Assembly: GCA_023159155.1 (NCBI GenBank)
Contig: JAJNNX010000008.1
Location: forward strand, 124,001 to 188,000
Direction: 5' to 3'
DNA from: Ustulina deusta
Taxonomy: Eukaryota; Ascomycota; Sordariomycetes; Xylariales; Xylariaceae
DNA length: 64,000 nt
Part shown: positions 13,468 through 24,661 of the stretch, piece after piece
Layout of the letters: every line of letters starts with the position of its first letter
Numbering within the stretch: position 1 is the first letter of the stretch
Notes under the pieces: generated by a model
What the model was told of the DNA's origin: nothing
Database searches by the model: none
The model's input: only the letters and a program-made list of their open reading frames with translations
Position numbers and translations under genes: made by a program

Positions 13468-14355
13468 ACGAGGCGAGCCCGGGAAAGTAATATGGGGAAG
13501 GTGGGGGGGTGGGGTTAATGAGGATCGTGTGTTGAAAGAACGAATACCTGCAAGATACATGCATGTAGGATGGGCGAAGAGGATATGACCAACGGTTACT
13601 GGGATTGAGACATGTCTTCCACCGTACATAAACTCAAGAGGGCCATATAACAAGGTGTATGTATCTTCTACTGGGCAAGGCGGGTGAGCAAGCAAGTAAA
13701 CTTGTCAGCATTTCCAAAATACAAGGCTAGCTATAGATAGGGGTGATAGTGGACAGATATAAAAATAAAAAATAAAATTTCACAAATCACAAGTCTCAGA
13801 AAGCTTAATTCTGACCAGATGACGGGTAAATGGATTTTGTGGTTTACTATTGAGACATTATGATTTTGAGACATTCACATTATTTCCTCCTCTCCCTTCA
13901 TGCAACACCGTTTTCAAATCAACCTAGCGCCACATCAAGGGCAGCTAGCACCTATAGTGAACAATCGGTCTATTCCTTGGACGCCTTACCAGTGATGCTG
14001 CCTGTCCCGCCATTCACCGTTACTCCGCTCACAAGAACCAACCTCCAAATTGTGTCCAGGGTTCCAAACGTATATGCAACGTGTTCATTGAGAGGGAATG
14101 ACAAGGTGCCCCTGGACTTCTCATGTCCATGTGTTGGGGAATTTGCATGATAATTTGCGACAGTGAGTGCTAGGCGTAGTAGCCGGGGGGTCGCGGTGTG
14201 ATGTACAAGGCTAACACCGCCAATTTGCCGGCAAGTAGTGCACAGTATACTTCGAGAGGGCCTGTAGTAAAAAAGGATAAACGGGGCCTGGTGGTCACGC
14301 AGAACTAGATGCTGTGCATTCGTCGTCGGAGTGGGAGAAACAAAGCAAGATTCGC
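13468..14355. other. 3' region between convergent genes
   Basis: No gene seen. The region lies between the ends of the glutathione reductase and Sog2 genes. A short open frame at 13860-14150 has no supporting features. Confidence 0.6.
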
Positions 14356-17300
14356 CTAGAATGCAGGCTTGTTTCCCCCGTTAAGCCGGTAGGAGGCAGC
14401 ACCCGTGGTCACGTTAGGGCTCAGCATCGATGGAACTTGCCGCTCATCCCCGGCAGACGTGATGGAGGAGAGAGAGTTGAGGGAGATTGTTGATGTGCTA
14501 TTCATCGTGTTGGTCCGGGACATGTTCAAGCCTCCCATCGAGATCAAGGCGTCAGCCCGCTCAAAAACGTTTCCAGAGAAGATACTTGCAAAGAAGCCGC
14601 TCTGTGGCGTTGATGGGACTGTAGCTTGAACCGCTGGACCTAGGGCAGCGCTTTGAGGCGTCATTGGTAGTTGCATCTGCGCGCTAGTAGAGCTTGATGA
14701 GTAATGACTTGGCGAATAATAATTCGAGGTTTCTGAGTAATGTCCAGCCTGTCGGAGGAGGTTTCCCCAGGGTGATGCCATGATTAAGTTGCTTGTTTCC
14801 TTGATACTGATTTGGATAGGTCGAAGCCGGCTCTTAACTTCCACTGATAGGTTAACCTGTTCCATGGTTTGCTTCAATTTGTTTCCAAATTCAGCCCAAG
14901 AGTCAATCAAACTTTTGCAAAGACTCCAGAAAATGGCGTCCGTTCTGATTCCTGGCTCTTTTAGTTTGATCATAGACAGTCGTGTCTTGAGAAGTTCAGT
15001 TTCTCTAATAGCAATTCCACACTTTGCGATTAATGCCTTCCAGGCGTGAACTATACTATCCGGGCATCGTTGGATTTCTGCACTGCGCTTACCATTACTG
15101 AACTGGACGTGCAGACTTGGCAAGGTACGCATGAGTAAATCCGTAGATCTCTGGAGAGACAAGAATATCTTCTCAAATTGACGCTCTTCTGCAGGAAAAT
15201 CGGTTGCATACCGCGGATCGGTGCTCGAGGAACCAAAGGATTCGCCAGACCGCGGTGTAGCAGCCATTATTTGAGCAGTTCGATTATTGCTGTGGAGGGA
15301 GGGTAGTGAAACACCCGTCGTCACCCTAAGGTTACTGGGGTTGTGCACAAACGTACCAATTCGGGATCTTGCACCGAAACCAGGACGCCCGACGGTTGGG
15401 TTGATGGAATTTTCACGGGAGTGTGGCTTGATTGTATTGTCCAACCCCGGCCATCGAGCACTGTAACTAGGAACATATCCGGTGCCCCCCCTCGAAGCTT
15501 CATAGGCAGAAACACGAAGCTCCATGATGCTGTTATAAAGTAATAGCATCGTCGTGCGGATATATCGAGGGTCGCCATTGTCAACAATGGTGTCCATGTT
15601 CCCCACTAGAAGGGCGCAAATATGGCTATACGCCTTGATTAAAGTGACAACAGCCCTTTGGACATTTTCATTCTCCCGTCGCGCATAGCCCCCGCTGTCG
15701 AGGGCAATCTCATGTTTTTGGATTTCCTGCTCTAGCTCTTCGACGTGGACATTTGTATTATAAAAGACCAATTCAAGACTCGACCGTTTCGCCGTGCCAT
15801 CGCTTGTCAGCCGAGTGACGAGCTGGATCATGGGGTGTATTTGGAATATTGCGTAGAGAATCCCCTTTGCAGACTCCAGGATTGGATCAAAAATCTTGGA
15901 CTCGCGTCGTTGTTCAGGTAGTACAGAGAGCCGCCTGACATAGTTAGGCCGTTGAAGAAGCGGCTCAGCACCTGCAGGGCTACCTGGGCTGGCAGTAGAG
16001 GCGTTTGGATTTAGAGTTCCGGTCATAGATGAACCATGGCTGAGGCCACGATAGTGACTAAAACGATTGTTCGCTTGACCTTCGTCCAATGTCCCTAATT
16101 CGCTTGGTTTTCTTGACATGATACCCATCCGCCTATTTCGCTCGGATGGTCGCTCTGATCGACCCGCCTGCAATACTGTCTCGCTGTTGGATCGCACACG
16201 TTCGTTGGGATTGCCAATTGTAAGAGGCATGACACTTGGCCGCCGAATAGCCGTATTCTGCTGTGAGAGGCCTCGTGCATGTGATCGGGATGGTATGGGA
16301 GGCGGTCGAGGCACAGCAGGTGAACGGAGGTCCACAACATCATTACCATTGACTCGGATTGGAAAGCGTCCACTGGTAACTCGTTTTATGGGCATCCGTG
16401 GTGTTTCGATGTTTTCGCTAAGGTCATCCCCACCATTCTCGGCATTGTTTTCCCTTTCACTTAAATTCTGAGCATGTTGCCTTAGAAACCTCTTGATTTG
16501 CGCAGTAACTGTTACTTCAGCATCACCCTGCAGTACTTCTTTGGGGGGGAATGTGATGTTGTTGCCATCTAATTTCAGTGACTGTAGAGGGACCATATCT
16601 GCCAGGCAGAGTGGAAGTTCTTCTATTAGGTTCATTTGCAGAGCAAGCACTTTGAGCGAAGTCAATCTTGCAATCTCTCTCGGAAGGACACGGATCTTAT
16701 TGCTGCCTAAATCCAAGATTTCAAGGGACTTGAGGCCACATAGCTGAAAACAACTTGTCAGCAAACTTTTCATGCTGGGTTCACGCGAGGCGGGGAATAC
16801 TAACTACAAGTGGGAACTCTTCGACACGATTATTCCTCACGTTCAGATACCGAAGAGAGGTACACTCCGAAAATCTCGCCGGGAAGGAGGTTAACATGTT
16901 ATGAGACAGAGCCAATCTATACGAAGTCAGAGTAAAGTCGGAATGCTGGGCTGTGTTACGGATGGATAACGAACCGCTCTAGTTCATTTTTTATTACGTC
17001 CACCACTTCGTCCGGCAAGTGCTGAATATTCAACCACCTGAGATCAATGGTGACACCGGGCTTTAGTTCGTTGCTCACGCCGCTCGCTTCAGCTGCTTGA
17101 CTTTCGTTATCTTGCAGAGCGATCTTCATCCTCTCGCGAACGTACTTGATGACTTGGGGCGAAGACATGGGGGCGGATGCGGACAACGTCGCACCAGAGG
17201 CAGCAGGAGGCAGATTGTACTTCTCGGGGATGGGCGGTGGTGGAAGGGGAGGCATGTTGAAAGCTGGGAGAGGAATGCGTCGTATCCCTTGAGCTGGGTT

Positions 17301-17375
17301 TATCGGTAGCCCTCTCGATGTGGACGACTGAGGATGGACGACAGCTGCGGCCATGCTGGCCGAGGCAGTATTCAT
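14356..17375 (-). CDS. sog2: Sog2-like leucine-rich repeat protein of the RAM pathway
   Basis: Three exons on the minus strand: 17375-16975, 16916-16805 and 16743-14356, 966 aa. The splice phases agree, and the second junction keeps the 23-residue LRR spacing only with the GTTAGT donor. A Pro-rich N terminus (PPLPPPPIPEKY) precedes leucine-rich repeats at about residues 110-240, for example LEILDLGSNKIRVLPREI and LKVLALQMNLIEELP. A long Sog2-type helical region follows (IFDPILESAKGILYAIFQIH, ELEQEIQKHEIALDSGGYA), with Ser/Thr-rich linkers. Sog2 is known as a component of the Cbk1/Kic1 (RAM/MOR) kinase network controlling polarity, septation and cell separation. The family is usually about 800-1000 aa, so this looks complete. 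Confidence 0.88.
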
Positions 17376-19676
17376 GGTGTGATCGTCCAGACAGGTGGAA
17401 GAGTATACGGCGATACGCAGCTTGCGAGACGGAGACAGGCGATCGTTTCAGGGTTCTGTTGGCGTGCCGTGCGGAATATGCGGATCTCTAAGTCTTATGT
17501 CTGTGGCAGAGGAGCAGAAGGCCAATTGAAGCTTCGGGATGAGACGGGTGGTGTTGGCATTCGATATTCTCATGGCCAGAGGTGAAAACAAAGGGCACGG
17601 CTGGAAAAGCAACTGCAGAAGTGCGGCGCAGCTGAGGAAGAAGTAGTTGGGAGAGTAGAAATCGGCGGATGATCCGATAGGACTGGCCTCGACACGCCAC
17701 GACACAACACAGTGGCAGCAGGATGTGATGGATTGGGATGGGAGAGAGTGTTTCAACGGCAGGTCTTGGCGTCTCCGACTGTCAAGCTGGGAGGTCGAAA
17801 CGACGCGAAACGGCGCAGCGACTCTGGGACGAGCGCCAGAGAGCGGCGATGTCGTATTGTACCTAATTATTAATATGTAATGGGCAGGCAGGTAAGGGAG
17901 GTATGTAGACCGTGATCGCCTCTCCTGTGCAGCTGCTGGGGGTTGCTTTTGGGGGGGGACAAAACAGGACGTGAGGTGCCAGATACGATTCCTAACAAGG
18001 GAACCTCCGTCTCGAAGGGAGAGCCTGTTTGTCGTCGCTTTCTCCGTGTCTCTCCCTCTCTCTCTCTCTCTTTTTTGTAAAGAAAGGATGGATGGGGATA
18101 GTTCTGTACTTAGATGGTAGAACGGTTTAAGGGACCTTTGTCACTGCCCAGTGCTACTGCAGGCGCTTTCATAGGGTACCCGCTGCACCTAGTTCATCAA
18201 GGGGGGGGGGGTGCGGTGTGTGTGACAATACCTAGGAACCTTGGAAAGCTGGAAAGGGGATGGGTCAGTGACAACCTTGCACTGGGCAAATCAGGGCAAA
18301 GGGTGCTACCTTATCGCTACCGACACAGTAGCTGTTAGCGTGATACTGTACTCCCTCCAGTTCCCGCGTACCCTACCCCACAAGGTACGCAAGTACCTCC
18401 TCTTCGCCCCTCGCACCGCGCCGTACACCAACGTTCTTGTCAGTACCTACCTAGGTAACCTCTCACTGTACCAAAGCTCAACCTTGGAAGGTTGCAGCTA
18501 GGTACTTAGTATAGCTCGGTAGCGATACTGGGTGGGCACTGTACAGTACCTTGGGTAGATCTCTACTCCGGATAGGTACCAAGAAGAAGGTATCTGTCTT
18601 TGCTCTCAGGATGGTCGGAGTTAAAAAATGACATGGCTGTGGTGACCGTGCAGACAATATTAATATTGGACAGGCTTCCCTCTTGAGGTGCTAGTGTATA
18701 TATTTCTCAGCCCTCCTCTACTGAGAGATATTCGTACATGAATGCTTGAACCACACTGGGAGCTGAGAGCGCCATGGCAAACAACGTGGACGTAGATTGG
18801 TCAAAAAAGGCGAACCATAGGCAGGTACCCGTCAGGGGCGTAAGAATATCAAGCTTTCGTACCTCTCGACTAGTCTAGTGACAGAAGGGACCAAAGTGAA
18901 TGCAAGCGCGCCATCTTTTCTTTTCGCGTGCCTACTACGTAGTAGGTACTTGCCCGCACTACGCCGCCTCCACTACCCAGGTCCCCTGGCACCGGCCCAT
19001 CTCCCACGCGACAGGAGAAAGCAGATATTTTCATAGATGGCCCAGAACCATAGATCCTCGATGTTGTGAGACTGGTAGCGGATGGGCATTAATTTACTGG
19101 GATGATGATGTTCCTGTGAAGAATCGAGAGGCTCACACATCCTCCACATTTTGTTACCAGTGCAGTCGTTTTTTCGGCTCAAAGGAACATTACCTAGGGT
19201 AAAACCTACTCTCCAGAACTGTTCCAAACCTCCTACACTAGAAGAAGCTGGGGTTGGATCCGATAGGCACGCTTCTAGAAAAACTCAATTGGTTCCAAAC
19301 ATTGCGCCGGGACTACGCCGGGCTACCGATGATCGACTCATTACCCATCTAAGCCTAGGCAGATCGACAGGAACTCGTCGGGACTATTGTTGAACTACCG
19401 GTCCTCGCTGCATCGCGAATTACCGACAAAATAATCCCACTAGAAAGCTACTGCACATGCTACTGTGTATGCGCCTTGTTTGCAGAGACTCATCTAACCT
19501 TTCTGCCCGGGACTACAGCCTCTAAATTGGGCAGATATTAGCATGGGGCAATCGTTCAAGCTAACAGTTATCAGACACTACGATGGGCATGCTGAAAAGA
19601 AAAGCACTCTCAAGTTAACAGTACCAATTTAACTCACAAGGTGTTCGCTCTGTCCGTTCTTCTCGCTGCATCGTCG
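17376..19676. other. divergent intergenic region (Sog2 / RecQ helicase)
   Basis: 2.3 kb without a supported gene. It holds a pyrimidine run rich in CT at about 18050-18075, an 11-G run at 18201-18211, and clusters of ACCTAGGTA/GGTACC words at about 18350-18600. The part next to 17375 is the likely Sog2 promoter. Confidence 0.55.
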
Positions 19677-21359
19677 ATGGGTATGAGGGAAGAGGCTCTT
19701 CAACGGTACTGCGCGATATTGAAGATGCCTAGTTTAGTGAGGTCGAACTCATCCATCCTCCTGGATCTCGACTTCACTTTACGTCGCCAGTTCAGCAAGA
19801 CCAGCTTTCGTCCGTTTCAACGAGAGATTATCCAGGCTGCTCTGAATGGTCACGATGTGTAAGTAATTCTCAAAATATTCTCTTGTTGTAGCAAGGTCAA
19901 GGGTGTGAAGGCTCTCGTCGGGTTAGAATCATGTCTCACCAGCTTTTGAAACACTCATACATAGATCAAAATAAAAATGGCTGACTCTGAATGTCGCAGC
20001 TTTGTACAGGCGGCAACGTCGTTTGGAAAAAGTTTGTGCTTTCAGCTCCCCGCAGTGGTTGATCATGGAAGTAAGTATCTCCAGATAGGATCCTGATAAT
20101 CCAAAAAATTGACTTTGATAGTCACGATTGTCGTTTCGCCGCTGTTGAGTTTGATGATGAATCAAGTGGAGGCTTTGCGAGCTGCCGGTATCAACGCCAA
20201 CTCATTCAACAGTAACACGCCTCTCGCAGAAAGAGATCGCATTCTCAGTGACCTAAAAACCGGACACCCTGCGTGCCGACTCCTATATGTTACCCCTGAG
20301 CTATGTGCGACGAGTCGCTTTCGGGATCGGCTACAAATTGTGTATGACCAACGGGAACTGGCCCGCATTGCCATTGACGAGGCACACTGTATTTCAGAAT
20401 GGGGTCATGACTTTCGAAGGGACTTCAAGCGGTTATCCTGGTTTAGGGAATCGTTCCCTGAGGTGCCCATTATGTGCCTCACAGCCACAGCCAACGACCA
20501 GGTCCGATCAGATATTTTGCACACTCTGTGCCTTGATACGGAGCCAGATCGCCTCAAGTCATTCACCATGACAGCGTATCGCCCAAATCTTCATTTCGAG
20601 ATCCGGTTTACACGTGATGAGGATGATCGTCGGCTAGAAGATTTCCTGAGATGGATTCGAGGGGTGTATGAGCGCAGAGCCCAGGAACCGCGGAAGACGG
20701 AACTGGCTGCTCTCGGGGAACGGCCAGATAATGTCCCTGGTATCATATACACAATATCTCGCGATGAATGCCAGAACCTTGCTGCTCAACTCCGCCAGGA
20801 GGGTGTCGGTGCACAACCATTCCACGCAAAGCTATCCAAGGAAGTCAAAGAACAGACTCTAGCGAAATGGGTATCAAATGAGCCCGGCTTCGACGTAATC
20901 GTGGCCACAACAGCATTTGGCATGGGCATTGACAAGGACAACGTGCGCTTCGTCGTCCACTGGAGGCTCCCTAAGTCCTTTGAAGGATACTATCAGGAAG
21001 CAGGTAGAGCCGGGCGGGACGGCAACGCATCCTATTGTTTTCTGTACTACAGTCGCGAAGACAGAGATCGGGTTTGCAATCTTATTATGCGTGACCGTGA
21101 CGCCAAGAGCTCAAACTGGGAGGCGAGGGCCTCAAGCGTAAGGGCACTAGCCGAATATTGCGAGAATATCACGACTTGTCGTCACAAGCTGATTTGCAAC
21201 TACTTTGGAGAAACCGACACCCCGGCGTGCGACTACGCATGCGACTATCACAAGGACGGTGCAGACCTCCAACGTCGATTCCTACGTGGCCTGGCGAGCG
21301 AGGAGTGGGTCAGTACACAGCGCGAGGAAGGTCTCTTGGAGGCAGACTGGGATGAGTGA
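19677..21359 (+). CDS. RecQ-family ATP-dependent DNA helicase (short form)
   Basis: Exons 19677-19858, 20000-20070 and 20122-21359 give 496 aa. ATG 19677 is the first in frame. The frame upstream is open back to a GTG at 19641, so an extra upstream exon is possible. All RecQ helicase motifs are seen: FRPFQREII (motif 0), ATSFGKSLCFQLPA (motif I, Lys71), VVSPLLSLMMNQV (Ia), DEAHCISEWGHD (II, about 170), CLTATA (III), DVIVATTAFGMGIDKDN (V) and YYQEAGRAGRDG (VI). A zinc-binding remnant, CRHKLICNYFGE...CDYACDYH, follows. Motif I has SF where RecQ usually has two glycines. The protein stops soon after the zinc region, so it lacks the winged-helix and HRDC parts of Sgs1/BLM. It unwinds DNA 3' to 5' by family inference; its cellular role is unknown. 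Confidence 0.88.
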
Positions 21360-21759
21360 TACCCTCTGACAGGCTCGCAACACTACCGGTATCTAGTCTA
21401 GATAGATAAGTCTGAATCATGGGCAGTCATGGGCATACGACTTTCTGCTGCTAGCCATGCATGTGTCACAGATTCTATCGAATTGGGCAAGTCGCTAAAA
21501 GCTACGATATGCAGGCAGTGCTTAAAATGAAGCGTCTGCCAATCGGCCAGCTTTAAACTGACCCCGCAATATGCCACGAGCTCGCTTCGTCTCCAATACC
21601 TAGCTCCGACCATCTACGAGTCAGCAGCTTCCAAGTTCTAGCCGTTGTTTCATCCACCTAGCCAAGTCGTTTCATTCTTGGGCTCTGTCGTAAGCCTGAT
21701 TTGCACGTCGGCCTCGCGAGATTGTGCACTTGAGGTGAAACACTCACCTCGTCGCAACG
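21360..21759. other. intergenic
   Basis: About 400 bases between tandem genes. They hold the 3' end of the helicase gene and the promoter of the next one. No RNA gene or repeat seen. Confidence 0.6.
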
Positions 21760-22830
21760 ATGTCGGACCCCGCACCGGCCAATGCGGAGGTCCCTTCGCC
21801 TCCGCCGGTGTCTAGTCCCGCGGAGGACCGGCGAGCTTCGAAGACAGCATCACCACTACACGACCATGTCGCCTCTTGCTCAGCCATGGCATCAGTCGGG
21901 AGTTCATCATGCCCGCCCCCACCCTCTCTCCCCTCGTCCTCGTCCAAAGCCCCACCGTCGGTGTCCGGGTCGCGAACCACGGCCACGTCACCACCCACGA
22001 CAGTCAGCAGCGGTGCAGGACCAGCGCTGCTCCATGCAGCGGGGCCACGACCCGGCGGCGCGAGCGTCGCCACCATGTCTCTGAATCCCGACCTGCCTTC
22101 CCGCGACTCGCAGCTGCACGTGGCCGAGGCGCGCGCGGCCCTCGTAGCGTCTATGTCTAACATGCTCGACAGCGAGCTGCAGTCGCGCGCGTCTCTGCTG
22201 CACGCCAACACGGCCGCGCTGTCGCGGCAGGAGCAGGACGTCGCGAGGGCCACGGAGGCGCTGCGCAGGGAGAACGACAAGCTCGCCAAGGTCGCCAAGG
22301 ACGCCGGGCGCAAGATCAAGGAGCTCGGCAACGTCCAGAACTGGGCCGAGGTGCTCGAGAGGGACTTCCTGGTGCTGGAGGAGACCATGAGGCTAGTGAG
22401 GGACGGCGGCACAGAAACCGACGACGACGATAATGATGATGACGACGGGAGCAGCTGCAGCGATTACTCGGGGAGTTATTGGTCGGGGAGCGAGAGCGAG
22501 CGGGAGGGGGAGGTGGAGGGGGGGAGGCGTGGCACGAGCCCGGCGGGGAGTCGCGTGGGCGAGCTGCGCGAGCGGAAAGGGGACGGGGAAGAAAAAGGTC
22601 CTACTACGAAGAAGGAGAAGGGGAAAGGGCTGGATGGGATCGCTCTCCATAGTGGTGGCAGTCCCGTTCCTTCGAATGCATCTCCTCCTTCTCCCGGTTC
22701 GGCCTCGAATTTGCTCAATCCCGCGAGCGCCACTGTCTCCCTTGACGATGCTATCCTGGAAAGTCTGACAGAGGCCTTGGCGACGAACATGCACATAGAG
22801 TTCACGTCGTCAAAGCAGAGTGCACCGTGA
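21760..22830 (+). CDS. GCN5L1/BLOS1-like protein (BLOC-1 subunit 1)
   Basis: This is an intronless frame of 356 aa. Residues about 1-110 are Pro/Ser-rich and disordered. Residues about 112-215 form a coiled-coil helix pair that matches the GCN5L1/BLOS1 pattern: LHVAEARAALVASMSNML, SRQEQDVARATEALRREN, and the signature KELGNVQNWAEVLERDF, which parallels the family's KEIGDVENWA motif. The C-terminal third is acidic (TETDDDDNDDDDG) and Ser/Glu-rich. BLOC-1 subunits act on endosomal membranes in cargo sorting; fungal BLOC-1 regulates endosomal Rab cycling. The domain is recognised by short motifs only, and the long flanks are unusual compared with the compact animal protein. Confidence 0.7.
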   Translation: MSDPAPANAEVPSPPPVSSPAEDRRASKTASPLHDHVASCSAMASVGSSSCPPPPSLPSSSSKAPPSVSGSRTTATSPPTTVSSGAGPALLHAAGPRPGGASVATMSLNPDLPSRDSQLHVAEARAALVASMSNMLDSELQSRASLLHANTAALSRQEQDVARATEALRRENDKLAKVAKDAGRKIKELGNVQNWAEVLERDFLVLEETMRLVRDGGTETDDDDNDDDDGSSCSDYSGSYWSGSESEREGEVEGGRRGTSPAGSRVGELRERKGDGEEKGPTTKKEKGKGLDGIALHSGGSPVPSNASPPSPGSASNLLNPASATVSLDDAILESLTEALATNMHIEFTSSKQSAP

Positions 22831-23299
22831 CTGCGAATCATCCCGCCGGGAGCGGGATTGCTTTCCCCCCGACACTACAATCGAAATCGCCGTGGATATA
22901 GTTGAATCGCTTCTAGCGATAACATCGATCAACGGACTCCGCTGGCTCTGCCTACTTGACAATAGGGGCGGCTAAGCCAGGGGATCTTGGGTAACGGCGT
23001 TATGGGGAGGTATTCAATAGGTTTAACCCCGTCTATTACTTTTATCGAGCTTTGGTGCACATAATACCTTGTCGGAAGTGGTACGTCACTTTGTATTTTA
23101 TTTTATTTTTTATTTTTTTGGCCTCTGTATATTTTAGGTAGAGGTTACATTCACCATGTCTCGTGTGCGTGGCGACCGCTCTTTATGCTCATTATTTAAT
23201 ACCTCTTCCACAATCCCAATTTCAAAATCTTCTAGATTCGCCTATGCAGCTGGAGTATATCGGTCCAAATACTACGTTCGATTGCACAGAACTCCGTTA
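22831..23299. other. 3' region between convergent genes
   Basis: No gene seen. An A/T-rich tract rich in tttta lies at about 23095-23125. Confidence 0.6.
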
Positions 23300-24340
23300 C
23301 TACAGCAGACCGGGCAGCATAACGGACCGCTTCTTCTTGTACTTATCTCCGAACTGCTTACGGTAGGCCTTCTCCTTGCCCCAGCCCCAGATATACATGT
23401 AGTACGAGCCGATGGTGATGAAAACGACGAGGGCGGGAGAACGCGTGACGAGGATGATGCCGATCCACGCGATGATCTCGAACATGTAGTTGGGGCACGT
23501 CACGAGGCTGAAGCCCAACCCGTTGGGGATCTTGCGCGCCGTCTCGCCGGGCTTGCGCAGCGTCGAGAGATACCAGTGGACGTGGGCGTTGCAGAGCTCG
23601 CCGAAGACGTACAGGGCCAGGCCGAGGACGTCGAGCGGCGAGGAGAGGAAGTCGCCCGCGTGCGCGGCCGGGGAGAAGGGAGCGTAGATCTCGAGGGCGC
23701 CCAGGAGCCCGGCGAAGACCCAGTAGAAGAGCGAGTTGCGCACGATGAAGGCGGCGGGCATCGTGTTGGTGCTGAACTTGTGCACGAACAGAACCTCGAG
23801 CTCCCGCTTCACGAAGTGCGCCATGATCATGAGGAAGGCGGCCTGTTGCACCGAGGTCAGCGCGCCCGACGACGCGGCGGGCGTCGGCGCCGGCACGATG
23901 TCCTTGATGTACGGGTACACGGCCGGATACAGGTGGTTGCGGACGCCGGCGAAGAAGGGGTGGAAGACGAGCGGGCCGACGTATTCGCAGAGGTAGACGA
24001 GTCGCCACGAGATTTGCGCGCCTGCAGGTCCCAAGGGGCAATTAGCTCGGGGCATCACCAAGTAGAAGAGGAGGCTCGGAATCGTACCAAGGTCTTTGAC
24101 TATGATCTCGCCGTGCTTCATCACGGGCTCCTGTTCCCGTATCACGGCATTGCGGTCCTTGAGGGTCTTCTTGGAGACCGGGTCGAAGATGCCGATGCGG
24201 TTGAAGTCGGCTGTCTTGGTCGCCCGGGCGATTTCCTTCTTGGTGAACTCGACGGTCGCGTCGTCCGGGAGCGCGAGGGTGGACGGGAGACCCTTCAAGC
24301 CCTTCCGGGTCCGATTGGTGAGTTTGAGGGTGAATCCCAT
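23300..24340 (-). CDS. tsc13: very-long-chain trans-2-enoyl-CoA reductase (Tsc13)
   Basis: Exons 24340-24088 and 24021-23300 encode 324 aa. The 66-nt intron (GTACGA donor, GCTAAT branch, CTGCAG acceptor) has no stop and keeps the frame, so it is easily missed. Removing it restores the conserved IVKDLGAQISWR. The N-terminal about 90 residues are a ubiquitin-like domain (TLKLTNRTRKGLKGLPSTLA). Several hydrophobic segments follow, with FVKRELEVLFVHKFS and TCPNYMFEIIAWIG, where the family's catalytic Lys and Tyr lie. The Lys-rich tail KKKRSVMLPGLL fits an ER membrane protein. The enzyme performs the last step of the fatty-acid elongation cycle, feeding sphingolipid synthesis. Confidence 0.93.
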   Translation of the reverse strand: MGFTLKLTNRTRKGLKGLPSTLALPDDATVEFTKKEIARATKTADFNRIGIFDPVSKKTLKDRNAVIREQEPVMKHGEIIVKDLGTIPSLLFYLVMPRANCPLGPAGAQISWRLVYLCEYVGPLVFHPFFAGVRNHLYPAVYPYIKDIVPAPTPAASSGALTSVQQAAFLMIMAHFVKRELEVLFVHKFSTNTMPAAFIVRNSLFYWVFAGLLGALEIYAPFSPAAHAGDFLSSPLDVLGLALYVFGELCNAHVHWYLSTLRKPGETARKIPNGLGFSLVTCPNYMFEIIAWIGIILVTRSPALVVFITIGSYYMYIWGWGKEKAYRKQFGDKYKKKRSVMLPGLL

Positions 24341-24661
24341 CTTCTCTGTATTTTTTATATATTTCTTTTATATTTTTTTCGCGTCAACTATCCCGGCGAA
24401 CCCTAAGCCGTACAGTGTGAATGCGAATAGGTAGGAGAGAGAACAAGTCAATTCACGAGCGAAATCGAGGGCGGGGAAAAGGGAGAAAGAAAAGAGAAAG
24501 AGACGAGGTCCAACTATCTATACCGATTGAAGGTTAAAGTTTCGGGTGTCCGCGGACGCGGCTTCACTTGTTTTGGAAATTTGTTGAGCACAGGTTCGGC
24601 CTCTGAGCAAAACTCCCCGCCATTCTTGACAGCACGCCAGGGTTGAGGTTTAGGTCCAACG

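Noticed and set aside
21760..22830. Alternative long frames on both strands of the BLOS1-like gene
   Set aside because: They give Arg-, Ser- or Pro-rich shadows; only the listed frame carries the coiled-coil motif.
23156..24406. 416-residue open frame antisense to Tsc13
   Set aside because: Same cause: it covers the real gene on the other strand and reads as Arg/Glu/Val-rich sequence without a domain.
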